Positions 11,401 through 21,453 of a stretch of 64,000 nucleotides of DNA are shown here, one piece after another (the stretch's first letter is position 1; each line of letters starts with the position of its first letter). This DNA is from Asterias amurensis (Eukaryota > Echinodermata > Asteroidea > Forcipulatida > Asteriidae): assembly GCF_032118995.1 (NCBI RefSeq), contig NC_092665.1, forward strand, positions 16,140,012-16,204,011, given 5' to 3'. Below the pieces are notes generated by a model. It saw nothing but the letters and a program-made list of their open reading frames with translations, did not search any database and was not told the origin of the DNA. The translations under genes were made by a program, and so were the position numbers.

Positions 11401-12778
11401 TAAAAAAATCATATTATTTATTGACTACTTTGTTGACATTTTCTGATTGCATAAACAGGTTGTTGAGATTTCAGCGTTGAATAACCACCTTCTGACGGAG
11501 TGTGAGGGACGAGCAAAGTTTGGCAAGTGTCCAAGATGTACGGAGACTCATGAGAAGTCTGAGATTGATCGCTATGTATCGGAAAAGATCTGTCATCGTA
11601 AGTATCCTCTAACAACATCGAGGGCCTCTGAGTTACTTGTGTACACCAGAGGAGATACACAGAGGCCTTGAAGCCCTGGCCTCTGTTGCTCCTGGTTATG
11701 GCCTTGATGCCCCTTGATATTGACTACAGGCTGGCATAGATATTATTGCAATATCAGTAGATGATGTTAAATGGTCAGACAGTAGGAGGGTTAGTTTGGT
11801 AAAAATGCATTATAATTGAAAGTCAAATTATTGGAAAACAAACTAAAAAATTCACTATATTTTGAGGAAAATGTTAAATCATTATTGACGACTAGGGATA
11901 GAGTTGCTTTAGTCTTTCACTTTGTTAAGCTTGATTAGTGAGTAGGGGTAAACTTGTATAAGTCCTCCACCTTGTTAACCCTGATCGGTGGAGAGAGATA
12001 GATGTGCTTTAGTCCTCCACCTCGTACGACTTAATAATATTGGTGAGGATTTATGAATTTGAATAAGGGAGCGTCTCAAAAGTCGGAACAGTAGGAACGT
12101 TCTTTTTGGATCGCAAGAGTATCCCCGCCGCTTTTGTCCGTTCCACAGGACCGGTCTTTTGGAACGCTCCGCGTATACTTTGTCATGATGTTGCGATCCT
12201 GCGGGCATATGCCCGCAGGAACGTTCTTTTGCGCTAGGAACGTGCCCGACTTTTGAGACGCTCTCTAAGTACTCTCAACTTTGTAAACCTGATCTTTGTT
12301 TCTACACAGCACCCAAGGCTGGCATGAGTAAATGCCCCTTGTGTCATAATAGTATTGCAGCTGAAGATGATAAAGATGAAAACTGGAGGAAACATCTTAT
12401 GGAGACGGGGAAGGATGCTTGTCTTAAGAACCCAAGACGAGAAGCTTCCATCAAAAGAGGTCAGAACTTTAACGTCAAGTACAATACATGTATTGGTTTT
12501 AAGAAGAGTTAATTCAGTGTTTTAATCTTGCTTTCAATAAATGCTCAAAGTCCCTTGGGTCGTTAAGCAGTTTGCAACAGCTAGTTATATTTTTCTTATC
12601 GAAATGAACACGCCCACATTCTAAAGCTCATTTCTTGCTCATCTTCAATTTGTTTTCAGTGAGAGAAAGCAAGAACCCGTCTGACAAGCAGCCACTAAAG
12701 AAAGCCCCAGAAGCAACAAAGAGTAAAATACCCACCAAGGAGCGCAAACCCAAAGGAAAAACACAGAGGCCTAAATAA
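2413..12778 (+). CDS. CEP104: CEP104, centrosomal/ciliary tip protein (20 coding exons)
   Basis: Encodes about 927 residues (human about 925). Exons: 2413-2617, 2924-3005, 3500-3638, 3966-4153, 4566-4675, 4861-4916, 5120-5275, 5662-5685 (24-base microexon, tentative), 6217-6374, 7129-7318, 7615-7782, 8095-8229, 9088-9278, 9739-9976, 10265-10378, 10491-10533, 10874-11052, 11459-11597, 12310-12459, 12660-12778. All have GT-AG borders and matching phases. The N-terminal beta-sandwich domain (residues about 1-150) starts MPHKIFF, as in the family, and contains RKLQLLAHQYLI. It is followed by KARELKSVHVDAVGQYLRL and by DYISPMDDLAFDMYQDPEVA, then a coiled coil (about 215-320), a TOG-like helical region (about 435-680), a second coiled coil (about 685-720) and a Cys/His zinc-finger array (about 745-890, starting CIFCSEE). 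An SKIP motif at about 910 matches the EB1-binding SxIP consensus. The family acts at centrioles and the ciliary tip with EB1, CP110 and CEP97. The start is fixed by the family N-terminus. Confidence 0.97.
4255..4490 (-). repeat. tRNA-derived SINE copy in a CEP104 intron
   Basis: On the minus strand it begins near 4,480 with a tRNA-like head whose B box reads GGGTTCGAGTCC. It continues with a body containing GTGTCCTTTT and TCCTTCGGATGGG. The same body words (TGTCCTT, CCTTCGGATGGGACGT) occur in the SINE at 62,262. The A box is weak. Confidence 0.55.
6577..6809. mobile_element. MITE of the GGCCCAATTTCATAGAGCTG family, full copy
   Basis: Inverted-repeat ends TGGCCCAATTTCATAGAGC on the left and GCTCTATGAAATTGGGCCCA on the right, with a GCTAAGCA/TGCTTAGC inner pair. 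It lies in a CEP104 intron and has no coding sequence. Relatives lie at 32,292, 32,831, 38,788 (one end) and 57,529. The superfamily is not clear to me from its ends. Confidence 0.75.
6908..7059. mobile_element. Short MITE of the GGGGCCGATTTCA family
   Basis: About 150 bp in the CEP104 intron between exons 9 and 10. The ends CTGGGGCCGATTTCAGAAAG and CTTTGTGAAATCGGCCCCA are inverted copies. Related one-ended pieces, sharing the AAGAGCTAAG-like and TGTGATGCCACAATA-like words, occur at about 54,659-54,755. Non-coding. Confidence 0.65.
8359..8662. mobile_element. Inverted-repeat element with CCCTTTTCGCACTGT ends
   Basis: The segment opens CCCTTTTCGCACTGTACC and closes with the inverted AGTGTGAAAGGGGC, and inner CCCTGGGG/CCCCAGGG words also face each other. 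It is GC-richer than the surrounding CEP104 intron. It holds overlapping open frames of 65-100 codons, which I take as chance products of the repeated, stop-poor sequence. Confidence 0.6.
9375..9490 (+). repeat. tRNA-derived SINE head (fragment)
   Basis: A Leu-tRNA-like stretch (GCTGAGTGGTTTAGCACACC) is followed by a weak B box (GGTTAGAGTCCC) and by TTTGTCCTTAAGG, the start of the body shared with the SINEs at 4,255 and 62,262. It lies in a CEP104 intron and looks truncated at its 3' end. Confidence 0.5.
12068..12265. mobile_element. 198-bp MITE with perfect inner 18-bp inverted repeats
   Basis: Arms GAGCGTCTCAAAAGTCGG and its exact reverse complement face each other across about 160 bp, in the last-but-one part of CEP104. 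TAAG occurs directly on both sides (12,064-12,067 and 12,266-12,269) and could be the target duplication. Inside lies a second palindrome around CCTGCGGGCATATGCCCGCAGG. No coding capacity. Confidence 0.75.
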
Positions 12779-14130
12779 ATTCAAGAAACCCACCAAGAAG
12801 TAAGATCCAAGTCACACAAGAAACGCAGTTTTAACTTTTTGAGAGAGTATCAACCAACCCACCAAAGAACAAAGCTATAACAAGACACCAGTGTAAAGAT
12901 AGTTACAAGAACAGAGATTGGCTGAACCCACCTAGAGAAAAGCATCACAGCACTTAGAAGTGAAAATCTGAAGACACCGAGGCCTTAATAGACACCCACC
13001 AAGACATTAAACTAAATAAATAAGACAAAATGTCTGCAGAGATGTGTTTTAAAGATGAACTTGTCTAACTCATCAATACACAAAGCAAAAACATAAAAAC
13101 ATTGAGGAGAGCTGTAAGGAGAGATGAACCCACAGACAAAACATTTATAAAATAAACTTTTGAAGTTTTGACTCGTGAACCTTTGAAGTTTTGACTCGTG
13201 ATTAAAGCTTGCCAGAGTAAAATGTGGACAAGATTTAATGCGATAATTTGAATTTTTTTTAATTCAGCTTGTGAGAAGGAAATTACAGTAATGCCAGAAG
13301 TACCCCTAGACAAGATTATGCTCTCCTTCCGCCCCCCCCCCCCCCTTTAATGTTAACTTAGTTTCTGTGCTGCCCACCAAGACACAATAAGAAAAGGCAA
13401 GACACAAACCATGTCAATCTGTGACACCAACAGTTTATTGTTCAAGTGATTGTTTTTTTGTTCATTGGATACCGATTTCAAATTTTGCATCTTGCATTCA
13501 GTGAGGTTTTGTACAACAATCAGGGAGGCCTGGTATTGCTCGTTTTTTGCCTTGTTACCCCTTCAAAAGTTTCTCATAGAAGGTAACATGGCTAAAGGAA
13601 ATTTCAAGCCTGTCCATTTTTGTTTGTTCATGTAGAACGTAAATGTCAGTTTTAGCAACTGAACATTGCCGATCGACTATTTGATCTTCAAACTGACCTC
13701 AATTGTTTTTGCGTAGCTCATCGAAATTGTTGCGGTCAGTAATTTGTAAGGGTCGTTAAAACCCACCAAGCACGTGATTTATACAACAAGCTAGTTCCAC
13801 AATGAACTTTAACACCGTTATCTAAAAATATTGTTCAACATGTTATCTTTTTCTTTGTAAAAGACCACATTCCTGTTTTACACATTTTGTGTTTAGGCGT
13901 TCTGTAGAAAAGATGTTGCCGTGAATTCTTTATCGTTTTGTTGTGCAAATGTTTTCAATGAAATTTGAAATCAGTTGTAGTTTACCTCACTTTTCAGCTT
14001 GGAGAGTGTGTACATAATGTAATAATTATATTGTATAGAATATAAAAACTTTTATTTAGACCATATATCTAGATGTATGATATTGTTGAGGATTCATCGA
14101 CCCATTCAATGTTTATCTTGTATGATAGCT

Positions 14131-14136
14131 ATTAAA
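14131..14136 (+). terminator. Candidate CEP104 polyadenylation signal (ATTAAA)
   Basis: ATTAAA on the plus strand about 1.35 kb after the CEP104 stop codon, followed by an A/T-rich stretch. It is the last clear hexamer variant before the convergent gene. Transcript ends were not available. Confidence 0.35.
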
Positions 14137-14697
14137 CTGAAATTCTAATAATATTTAAACATCAGAGTTGAGTGATTGTTGATGGCATGTTCGTACTCAC
14201 TGTGCATGACTCTCAGCCAAATTGCTCTTCATTAATACCTCAGTGAGGGGACTATTTTGGGCTTGTGACATCATTTACAATTGGTCTATTCAAACATGAT
14301 CTCGGATGGTAAAGCAGTGGTACGATATCAAGTATGAAATTACTAGAATGGTTTCCTTACAGTATGTAAAAGTTAGGCACAAAAGGTATTTCATTACAAA
14401 CTTGTTCATTGATACAAAGTATACAGTCTGCAGATTTGTTTTGCGTTGAACATTTATATAAATAGTCCTCCATTTGAACAGCCTGAAAACCCATTAAAGT
14501 AAAAAGTATAAAAATAAAAAAAATACAAAGTGTAAAAAAAAAAATAGGGAAAAAACCCAAGACGTAACACAATATCCACATCGTTTACAAAAAGACACAA
14601 AATTAATACGTAAAAGATAGAAACTTTTAAAAATCTATTTCCATGATAACTTCATGACTTACAGGTTTTGGCCAAAAGTTTTCCTGCTCGAGGTCAG

Positions 14698-14869
14698 TGG
14701 TGGAATTCACAAAGAGTTAAGACTATTCTTATCTCAAGTTGGGACGAGTATAACTCGTCCTATAACTAATAGGAGCTAGGACTAGCCTGAAGTTTGAGTA
14801 CAGGGATAGGAAAAGTCTGAAGTTATTACTAGTCCAAAGTTAGGACTATCTTTGTGAAGTTGGCCCCAG
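14698..14869. mobile_element. Short inverted-repeat element downstream of the TCF19-like gene
   Basis: The left end GTGGAATTCACAAAGAGTTA and right end TCTTTGTGAAGTTGGCCCCA are inverted. An inner perfect palindrome GACGAGTATAACTCGTC lies between them. The ends resemble those of the element at 6,908, suggesting one superfamily. It ends about 35 bases from the stop codon of the TCF19-like gene, so it would lie in the 3' UTR. Confidence 0.6.
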
Positions 14870-14902
14870 GACTCTGACGGCAGAGTTACTTTTGCAGACA
14901 CG

Positions 14903-17900
14903 TTACTTTGAACATCCACAGTGAAACAAAGCTGAATCTTTCCTGACTGAGTCATAATCGCAGCCCACACACGTGACATGATACCAGCTATCGCAGCTGT
15001 CACATTGTACCTGCAAAATAAAATAATACAAATAAGTCACATTAGATGTCAACGTAGGAAAGTTTGAATTTTGGGTTGACCAAAGACAAATTTACTAAAG
15101 TGGGATGCGAACCAACGACCTCCGAATTAACGTACCAATGCTCTACCAACTGTCTAGCCCGGTATTAGCGGTCCCTCGCTTGTTTTTATGTTTCTATCAC
15201 TCACCCATTCAAGCGTGTTGTCTGTTGGCCTGCAGCAATCATAGGAGTCACACACTTCAAACTCCACATCCGGCATCTGGGCTTCATTTGGTGCTCCGAT
15301 GGGTAGCTTTGCAGGGGGTCCGAGGGGAAGCTTTGCAGGGGGTTGAGTCTTCGTCTTTGACCTTCTACGACGATGCTTCTTAGAGCCTTTCTTCTTGGCC
15401 GTTTCCATTGAGGATGGTCCTCTTTTCTTGCTTTGTATCTCCTCTGAATCATTGATGCTTTTCTTCTTCTTGGATGTCTGAATTGGAGAAGTTGACCGCG
15501 GTTCAGTAGATATCGAGTCTCCAAGGCTACTAGTACTAGTAACTTTCTCTTGATCCGAAGACGAGAGCGTACTCCTCAACGGTGTTTGAGAGGATACAAC
15601 AGAAGATGATGATCTAGAGGAATGCAAGTCTGATGAGGCGGAGAAATGAGCACCTTTAAAAGTCAAAGATGAAGGATTTTTAATCCTTGATTGCTACAAG
15701 GCTGTTACTTAAATTATCAAAAGTGAGATTTCCTGCTGTCCTCCTGGGTGGAGAGAATCAACTATGTATATCAACACAGTGGAATAATATCAGTTGCATT
15801 TTTGATCCATTATTTGTAAATGAAGCCTACTTTCCCCTATCCTCCCAGTAGGAGAGAATCAACAATGGATATGAACACTTGAATTATGTATGCTGGATTT
15901 GAGCACAGTGCTACTTAACCAGCAATTTGTGGGTGTAATATTTGTGCTCATTTCTCTCTGTCTTCATGGATGGAAAGAATCAATTATGGACAATGGCGCA
16001 ATGGTGCTTCGTTATACAAATTAATCTACCTTGACATGGAGTGCTACTTGTCCAGCGTGTCTGAGATGAATTCTTGGTTATCTTAGGCGCTAAAAAGTTT
16101 GTGTTTCCAAATTGGAATCTTTGAGGCAAATGATCCAATTCCTGCTCCGAGGCCGACGAATCAAAGTGCTCCGCCTTGGCCCTGACGGCTGACGTCAGTC
16201 GAAACAGCTCATCATCTGGGTTAGAAATAAAATAAAATTCAAAGAATGTCAGCATTATTGTACTTTGGGCACATCAGAGAGATGTCAAAATAAAACCCAG
16301 ATACCTAAAGATCACTCTGGGTGAGGCAAGGCTTGACCTGAATCCGAGTCCGCAAAGCATCCTAATGGAAACAGGCCAATGTTTGTATCCCGTTTCCTTG
16401 GCATTAATTGACTGAGAATATTTTAATTCCCCCTGGACAGGATGCCAGTCCATCGCAGGTTACTCTCAACTCGGGCCGGTACCCATTTGTACGCCTGGGT
16501 TGAGAGAAGCAATTATGATAAAGTGCCTTGCTCAATGACACAATTGTCAGCACTGACCGTCCAGGATTCAAACCCACATTTTGTGAAATACAGAACTTAA
16601 GTCTACCGCCCAAGACTGCTAACCCAAGGCACCCCACTAAACCAGACGGAAACCATTACCTAATCTCGCAGTACGTTTGTCTTCTTCTCCGCTTCCCGAA
16701 CTATGTTTGTCTTTGCTCTCTGAACTTCGGACTTCTTTGCTGATGTAATCTCCAGGAGCTCTGGCTTCTCTTAATCTGGGGGCTGCAGGAGTTGTCGTGA
16801 AATGTTTTGAGGAATGAGTTCCCGGCAGAGAGTTTAACGAAGGGTTCATATTTTGAATACAAGGCATTTCTGGTGATACATGAAGGCCTGATGTTGGTTG
16901 CAAATCAAAGTCTGTCGATAGTTTACTTTTCGTTGCAGGTGTTTGGTCATCACGAGGAGTCGGGCTGGTGAATCTTTGCGGCGTTCCAAAGTTAGTGGGA
17001 GTCAACGAATCGGAAGACTCTACATTGCTGTTTGGCTGAAGGGATGGGATACGACTCGGAGTAGAGAAGTTGTGAATTCTATTTTCAGAATTGGATTTCG
17101 GGACAACTGCAATGTCACTAAGTACCGCTGTATCGAAACCAGGAGGAGAGGAGTGTTGGTCTCTTGGGAGTGAATAAGTTGTCGTTGATGGATGGCGTGA
17201 GATGAAAACTGGCGGCACTTTGAGTTCATCGGTTTGTATGGCATTCTCTGAGAGGACCTTTTCAAACTGAAAATAACAATAACAACAATAATAATTGAGT
17301 TCTTTAATATAGCGCATTTTACAATAACTGTATCAATGCGAGTTACATTAGTGCCCTGGTCTTTGGGCAAATAACATTCCTGTAATCTTTCTCAGCTCCC
17401 TGGGGAGTAAACAGCCCCGGCTGTCGCTCTTCAAAGACAAATAGTTAGTTATTTGTTTGCTATGTTTCTGAATTACTTACCACAAATCTGAATTCTGAAT
17501 GTATCTGTCGGCTGAGCATGCCAGGCTTGAGCTTGACCCCAGACGTGTGCCCAAACGTCAATGTATCACCTTCGTTGATTCTGACTCTACCTGCAATCTA
17601 GAAATGCAAAAAAATAAAATTAAAATTATGTATTACAAAATGAATCCCAGGCAAAGAATCGTCTTTAACAACCTAAAAACGTTATCCTTTGTGTTTTCAC
17701 AGCCTCGGACTCAATAGAGAAATTAGTCAGGCTCCTTTTTTGTATTGAGCTACACGTAGCAATCATCACTAGTAAATGGATACAGGAAACGTGACGGCCA
17801 CCTTAATGGGCTGTTGCGGCTCTCTTAAACATCGATCTTATCAATCGTATCTCCTTATCAATCATAGATGCCATTTCAATTCATCACTATGATAAGACCG

Positions 17901-20212
17901 ATGTTAAAAGTGAGCCATAGCAGCCCAAGAATGGGCTAGGCCGTAGTTGTAAACTTAACCCATTCATCCATCCGCCAACGGGAGGATGGAAGGTTACGGT
18001 ATCGCAACTAGCTAGGCTGCTGCACACTGGACTGGATGCCTACCTTGATGTCATTTATGAAGGTTCCATTTGTACTCATGTCTTGTACATAAACCATCTG
18101 TCTATTGTTGTGATATTCGCTCGTCACGACGGCATGTTGTCTTGAGATGAGTTGCTTGTGGATAGATGAGTTCAGGTAGACGTCTACCATCGCGATGTGA
18201 CGACCAATCGTAAGCTTCTGTTTATTTAATCTGTTTTTGAAAAGATAATTTTACATGGCATAAAGATTGAGGCTGAATGAGATAAATACGCCAAAAATAA
18301 GTAATACTAAAATAGCTTCTCAAGAGTCTCAGCTTGTTTAAAAGTGTTCTAAAAGACCTAATTCTCCTAAAGAATAGGGTCACATAATAAAATACAGAAA
18401 AAGAAGGTGGGTTTGTGGTTTTGGGACTTTGCTTGTTTTCTTTGTAAATTGTAGACTAAAGAGTAAAGTAAAGGCTGAGTAAAACTAATGGAAAAGTTTC
18501 CGTATGGCGCCACCACTTTTTCATTCGATATGAAATAATATACTATATAGTATCTAATTTACTTCAAACAATGAGATATCCCTTTTGTAAAAATGAGTTA
18601 TAAAGTGGTGGTGCCATACGGAAAGTTATCCAAACTAATAAAAAGAGGTTGATTGAAGACCTTGGCTTGCACACTCATGACACTTGCAGAATGCACTCAG
18701 ACCGAAACCCTGTGGTGGTACTAGACCCAGTAACTTTTGACATACAGCGCCCCAGTACTGGGTCGGCACAACTATAGAATGCAGGTACACTTCGAAGCTT
18801 CCACTGCGCCTCCGCGGAGACGGAGTCGCGGTGACGTTCATACGTACACAGTACACTGGAGTTGAGGTCGCGCTCTGTTGCTTAACTATAAATATTTGGC
18901 AACCTAGGGGGCACTCTGAAAGATGCACAACAGCGCCCTCATTAGGCTCGAAAATACACAACTGCGCTATAGCTAATGCGCACCTGTGTTGTCAATTTAT
19001 TTTATACGATAACTCACAAGACCATGGATTATTTTAAAAAGGGAAAGAAAGCCCGAATTCCGTACAATTATTAATATTGCCCTCATACACGACCCCATTA
19101 GAGGATTATTTAAAAAAGAGAAAGAAAGCCCGAATTCCGTACAATTATTAATATTGCCCTCATACACTTGACCCCAATAGAGGATTATTTAAAAAAGGGA
19201 AAGAAAGCCCGAATTCCGTACAATTATTAATATTGCCCTCATACACTTGACCCCATTAGAGGATTATTTAAAAAAGGGAAAGAAAGCCCGACCGCGCCTC
19301 CGCGCCTCAACCTTCCCCTTCTTCACGATTGCATCATATGCTCGTATTCCTAAAGACGCCCTCTATCGGCCATTGTCCACACCGCGTCTCCGCGCCTCCA
19401 CCTTCCCCGTCTTCACGATTGCATCAATTGCCCGTTTTCCTAAAAAAGCCCTCTATTGGCCATTGCCAACACCGCAACTCCGCGCCTCCACCTTCCCCGT
19501 CTTCACGATTGCATCATATGCTCGTCTTCCTAAAGACGCCCTCTATCGGCCATTGTCAACACCGCGACTCCGCGCCTCCAGCTTCCCCGTTTTCACGATT
19601 GCATCAAATGCACGTCTTCCTAAAACGCCCTCTATCGGCTGCTTCACCTACCCCACCACTCACGTCACACTTTGACTCCCTACGACCCTAACATTTTATC
19701 TGTTGTATTCATCAATCGCACTCAATACAATCAAGTAGTATAGTACGATCAGCTATTTTCTTCCTCCATGCTACGACCAAGTTACTTAAAACGTACGTGA
19801 CCGCGACTCCGCCTCCGCGGAGGCACAGATAGAGCTCCAAGTGTACCTGTATTCTATAGTTACTCCACTGGGTCTATGGTACCAGATGATACTCCCATAC
19901 AATCACTGGTTCCAAATCCTTACTGAGAAATCATAACAATACATAAAGCTAGAGCAAAATGACAGGACAGGCCAGAATGGCCAAAAAAAAAAACGGATTC
20001 AGAAGGACTGGAGCCAGTCTAACTAACTACCCCCCCCCCCTTTTTATTAAAAAGTGCAAAATCGGCAATAAATAAGTTAATATTCTGCACTCCCTCCGCA
20101 AAAAAGCTACTACTTACAGAAATACATCTTCGATTCCTTTGCATGTTGCCGCTGCTCCAATTCTTCTCAGCTGATAAAGGCAATTTTCAGTCAACTCGCC
20201 AGAATCGTCCAT
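14903..20212 (-). CDS. TCF19: TCF19-like protein: FHA domain plus PHD finger (7 exons)
   Basis: Exons in transcript order: 20212-20118, 18230-18044, 17597-17481, 17266-16660, 16215-16030, 15653-15205, 15010-14903; phases join to about 582 residues. Residues about 5-135 form an FHA domain: family opening CLYQLRRIG, then TIGR, the phosphothreonine-binding LISRQHAVV and STNGTFIND, and the closing GDTLTFG. The middle (about 140-500) is Ser/Thr/Pro-rich with Lys/Arg-rich patches and looks disordered. The C-terminus is a C4HC3-like PHD finger: CDSYDCC, then EWVQCDSCDSWYHVTCVGC and FHCGC. That pairing and the WVQCD-C-D-W-H motif match vertebrate TCF19, a chromatin reader of H3K4me3; the human protein is only about 345 residues. 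The start is chosen because the FHA domain begins within ten residues of it; an upstream in-frame extension is not family-like. Nuclear chromatin role inferred by homology. Confidence 0.9.
15075..15185 (-). repeat. tRNA-like SINE, family 1, copy (minus strand)
   Basis: Degraded copy of the tRNA-like SINE described at 31,741 and 33,547. On the minus strand it reads an impaired A box, then GAGCATTGGTACGTTAATTC, a GTTGGTTCGCATCCCAC T-arm with a one-base change, and the downstream TTTGTCTTTGGTCAACCC tail. It lies in the last intron of the TCF19-like gene and overlaps its exon 6 donor side only at the tail. Confidence 0.65.
16400..16640 (-). repeat. tRNA-derived SINE, second family, in a TCF19-like intron
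   Basis: Read on the minus strand it starts near 16,640 with GGTGCCTTGGGTTAGCAGTC. A tRNA-like B box follows (GGGTTTGAATCC), then TTGAGCAAGGCACTTTATC, a core word found in many deuterostome and fish SINEs, and finally the widespread tail GATGGACTGGCATCCTGTCC. It has no coding role. Confidence 0.65.
17277..17430 (-). repeat. Possible retroposon 3' tail with (ATT/GTT)n
   Basis: On the minus strand it reads GCGCTATATTAAAGAACTC followed by ATTATTATTGTTGTTATT, the arrangement of a SINE or LINE 3' end. A similar GGCGCTATAGAAATGCGG plus TTATTGTTATTATT tail lies at 54,766-54,800. Only the tail is recognisable, so the class is uncertain. Confidence 0.4.
17807..17927. mobile_element. 121-bp hairpin MITE (TGGGCTGTTGCGGCTC ends)
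   Basis: The left arm TGGGCTGTTGCGGCTC plus TTAAACATCGATCTTATC faces the right arm GATAAGACCGATGTTAA plus GAGCCATAGCAGCCCA. The element nearly folds on itself with a short AT-rich loop. It lies between exons 2 and 3 of the TCF19-like gene. Confidence 0.7.
17940..18015. repeat. Degraded copy of the TAGTTGCGATAACGTAAC hairpin
   Basis: The left arm TAGTTGTAAACTTAACCC and right arm GGTTACGGTATCGCAACTA are imperfect inverted copies around a TCCGCCAACGGGAGGATGGA loop. The arms and the CCTCC loop words match the perfect hairpin at 21,239-21,290. Confidence 0.55.
18490..18631 (-). mobile_element. hAT-type MITE, copy 2 (142 bp), exact 8-bp target duplication
   Basis: Same family as 1,220 but inverted: it opens GGAAAAGTTTCCGTATGGCG and closes CATACGGAAAGTTATCC. 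The flanks carry AAACTAAT exactly on both sides (18,482-18,489 and 18,632-18,639), proving a transposition event with an 8-bp duplication. It lies in intron 1 of the TCF19-like gene. Confidence 0.9.
19026..19290. repeat. Tandem repeat, about 79-bp unit, 3.4 copies
   Basis: Units begin GGATTATTTAAAAAAGGGAA and include GCCCGAATTCCGTACAATTA and TTGCCCTCATACAC. The copies are nearly identical, so the array is young or homogenised. It adjoins the 90-bp array inside the inverted-repeat element. Confidence 0.9.
19291..19650. repeat. Tandem repeat, 90-bp unit, 4 copies
   Basis: Units start at about 19,291, 19,380, 19,470 and 19,560, each with ACTCCGCGCCTCCACC, TTCACGATTGCATCA and GCCCTCTATCGGCCATTG. 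Because 90 is a multiple of three, two frames stay open for 120-142 codons. I regard those as a by-product of the repeat rather than a gene. Confidence 0.9.
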
Positions 20213-20344
20213 GATGATTTTTGACAAGACGAAACTGTGTTTTGATTTTCTTTGACAAGACGAAACTGTGTTTTGATTTTCTTCCGGAATCCGATGATGA
20301 ATGACCGTCCGTAAACAAACCACTTTTGGGCCCCGGCCAAACAT

Positions 20345-21453
20345 GATTTAACTTTTTTTTAGTCAACAATCGTCAAATGTAATGCAGTCCCAAACCGACT
20401 GCGTGATGGCTCGTGTGTGGCTGCGAACCGTGGCCACGTAATGTTCGCATAGAGCTTTCAGAGAAAGTGCGTACTGTCACCGATGACGGTCGTTTACGGT
20501 GTTTGATAAGGTATCGAAATTAAGTGCTAACTTTCAGTCATTTTCGCGTCATCAATGAATGGACGACACGCGTACAACGAATGGCCTGCAAATATCAAGA
20601 GAGGGCGATGTTCAGAAATTCTACAGCCTTCCCAGTAACCACGCCCCTTTTTACTTCCAATTTTATGTAAAAACAATTAACAAAAGGGAATTCAAAACAA
20701 GAACCAAAACCAACACAAACTAACTGCAGTTCTAAGTAGTTATTATATTTAATCTCAATGAGTATACGAATAAATAACAATATAGTATTACATGCATGTA
20801 CAGCTTCAAACAAAAGGCAATCTAATTATTAAATTTGTTAAACTCAAAGGTCCTGGGGAGGGGGCCCGGGCCCTGGGAAGTTTGTGAAGGAATAAATAAG
20901 AGTTATAAACTTTTCATAATAATAATACATGCCCTTAATTTGTTAAATAAATACCCAACAAAAATTCATCGGCCCATATCGAGTTGGACATTACGCTCTG
21001 ATTTCTTTAAACAGAATAATAATTGCTGTGCAATCCAATACTCATTTATATGATCCATGATTTTAATAACTAAGGGGAAAATCAAGGGTATAGCTGTTCC
21101 TCCGAAACCTCAAATAAATAACAATTTTACCACATAGTCTATAATTCTAAACACAAAATTATTGGAGGTTGCTCATGACATCAATATTTGTTCATTTATC
21201 ACTGGGCTAGGCATAACTATCTTTAGTCTAAAGTTGTTAGTTGCGATAACGTAACTGCCATCGGCAGGAGGGTTACGTTATCGCAACTACCAATATTATG
21301 TTTGGTGTTGAGTGACCATAGAGGGTGGAGTATAGTACATGATTTAGGTTGCCCTTGGGTCAATTTGCCCTAGGGATTAAGGGTCAGTTGCTTAGGGCGG
21401 GGCCGGTCAGTGATGGGAAACATTACTCGATAAGTTCAAAAATAATGAGTTAT
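20345..21453. other. Non-coding gap between the TCF19-like gene and the zinc-finger gene
   Basis: The part at 20,345-20,560 is GC-richer with several CpG and TGACGG/CGTCA-like words and is the likely promoter of the TCF19-like gene (minus strand). Within 20,220-20,285 a 35-bp segment with GACAAGACGAAACTGTGTTT is repeated in tandem twice in the 5' leader. The rest is AT-rich apart from the hairpin at 21,239. Confidence 0.45.
21239..21290. repeat. Perfect 18-bp-arm hairpin
   Basis: The arm TAGTTGCGATAACGTAAC and its exact reverse complement are separated by TGCCATCGGCAGGAGG. Related sequences lie at 2,107-2,175 and 17,940-18,015, so it is a dispersed hairpin element rather than a local accident. 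Confidence 0.8.

Larger units (their letters stand above)
12779..14902. other. Convergent 3' flanks of CEP104 and the TCF19-like gene
   Basis: No further coding exon is seen. The CEP104 3' UTR probably runs to the ATTAAA at 14,131-14,136. Along 12,729-13,770 the word ACCCACCAAG or near copies recurs about eight times at irregular spacing, the first copy lying inside the last coding exon. A C-run sits at 13,334-13,346. The far end overlaps an inverted-repeat element at 14,698-14,869. Confidence 0.5.
18714..19883. mobile_element. 1.2-kb terminal-inverted-repeat element with two internal minisatellites
   Basis: The left end (18,714-18,860) and right end (19,788-19,883) are inverted copies, sharing TACTAGACCCAG-like tips, ACTATAGAATGCAGGTACAC and the CTCCGCGGAG...GGAGTCGCGGT block. 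Between them lie a ~79-bp tandem array (19,026-19,290) and a 90-bp tandem array (19,291-19,650). No transposase is encoded. It resembles a foldback or non-autonomous DNA element and sits wholly in intron 1 of the TCF19-like gene. Confidence 0.75.

Noticed and set aside
19247-19691. Repetitive open frames of 120-142 codons
   Set aside because: They arise from the 90-bp tandem repeat (30-codon period), in two overlapping frames at once, with no start context or homology.
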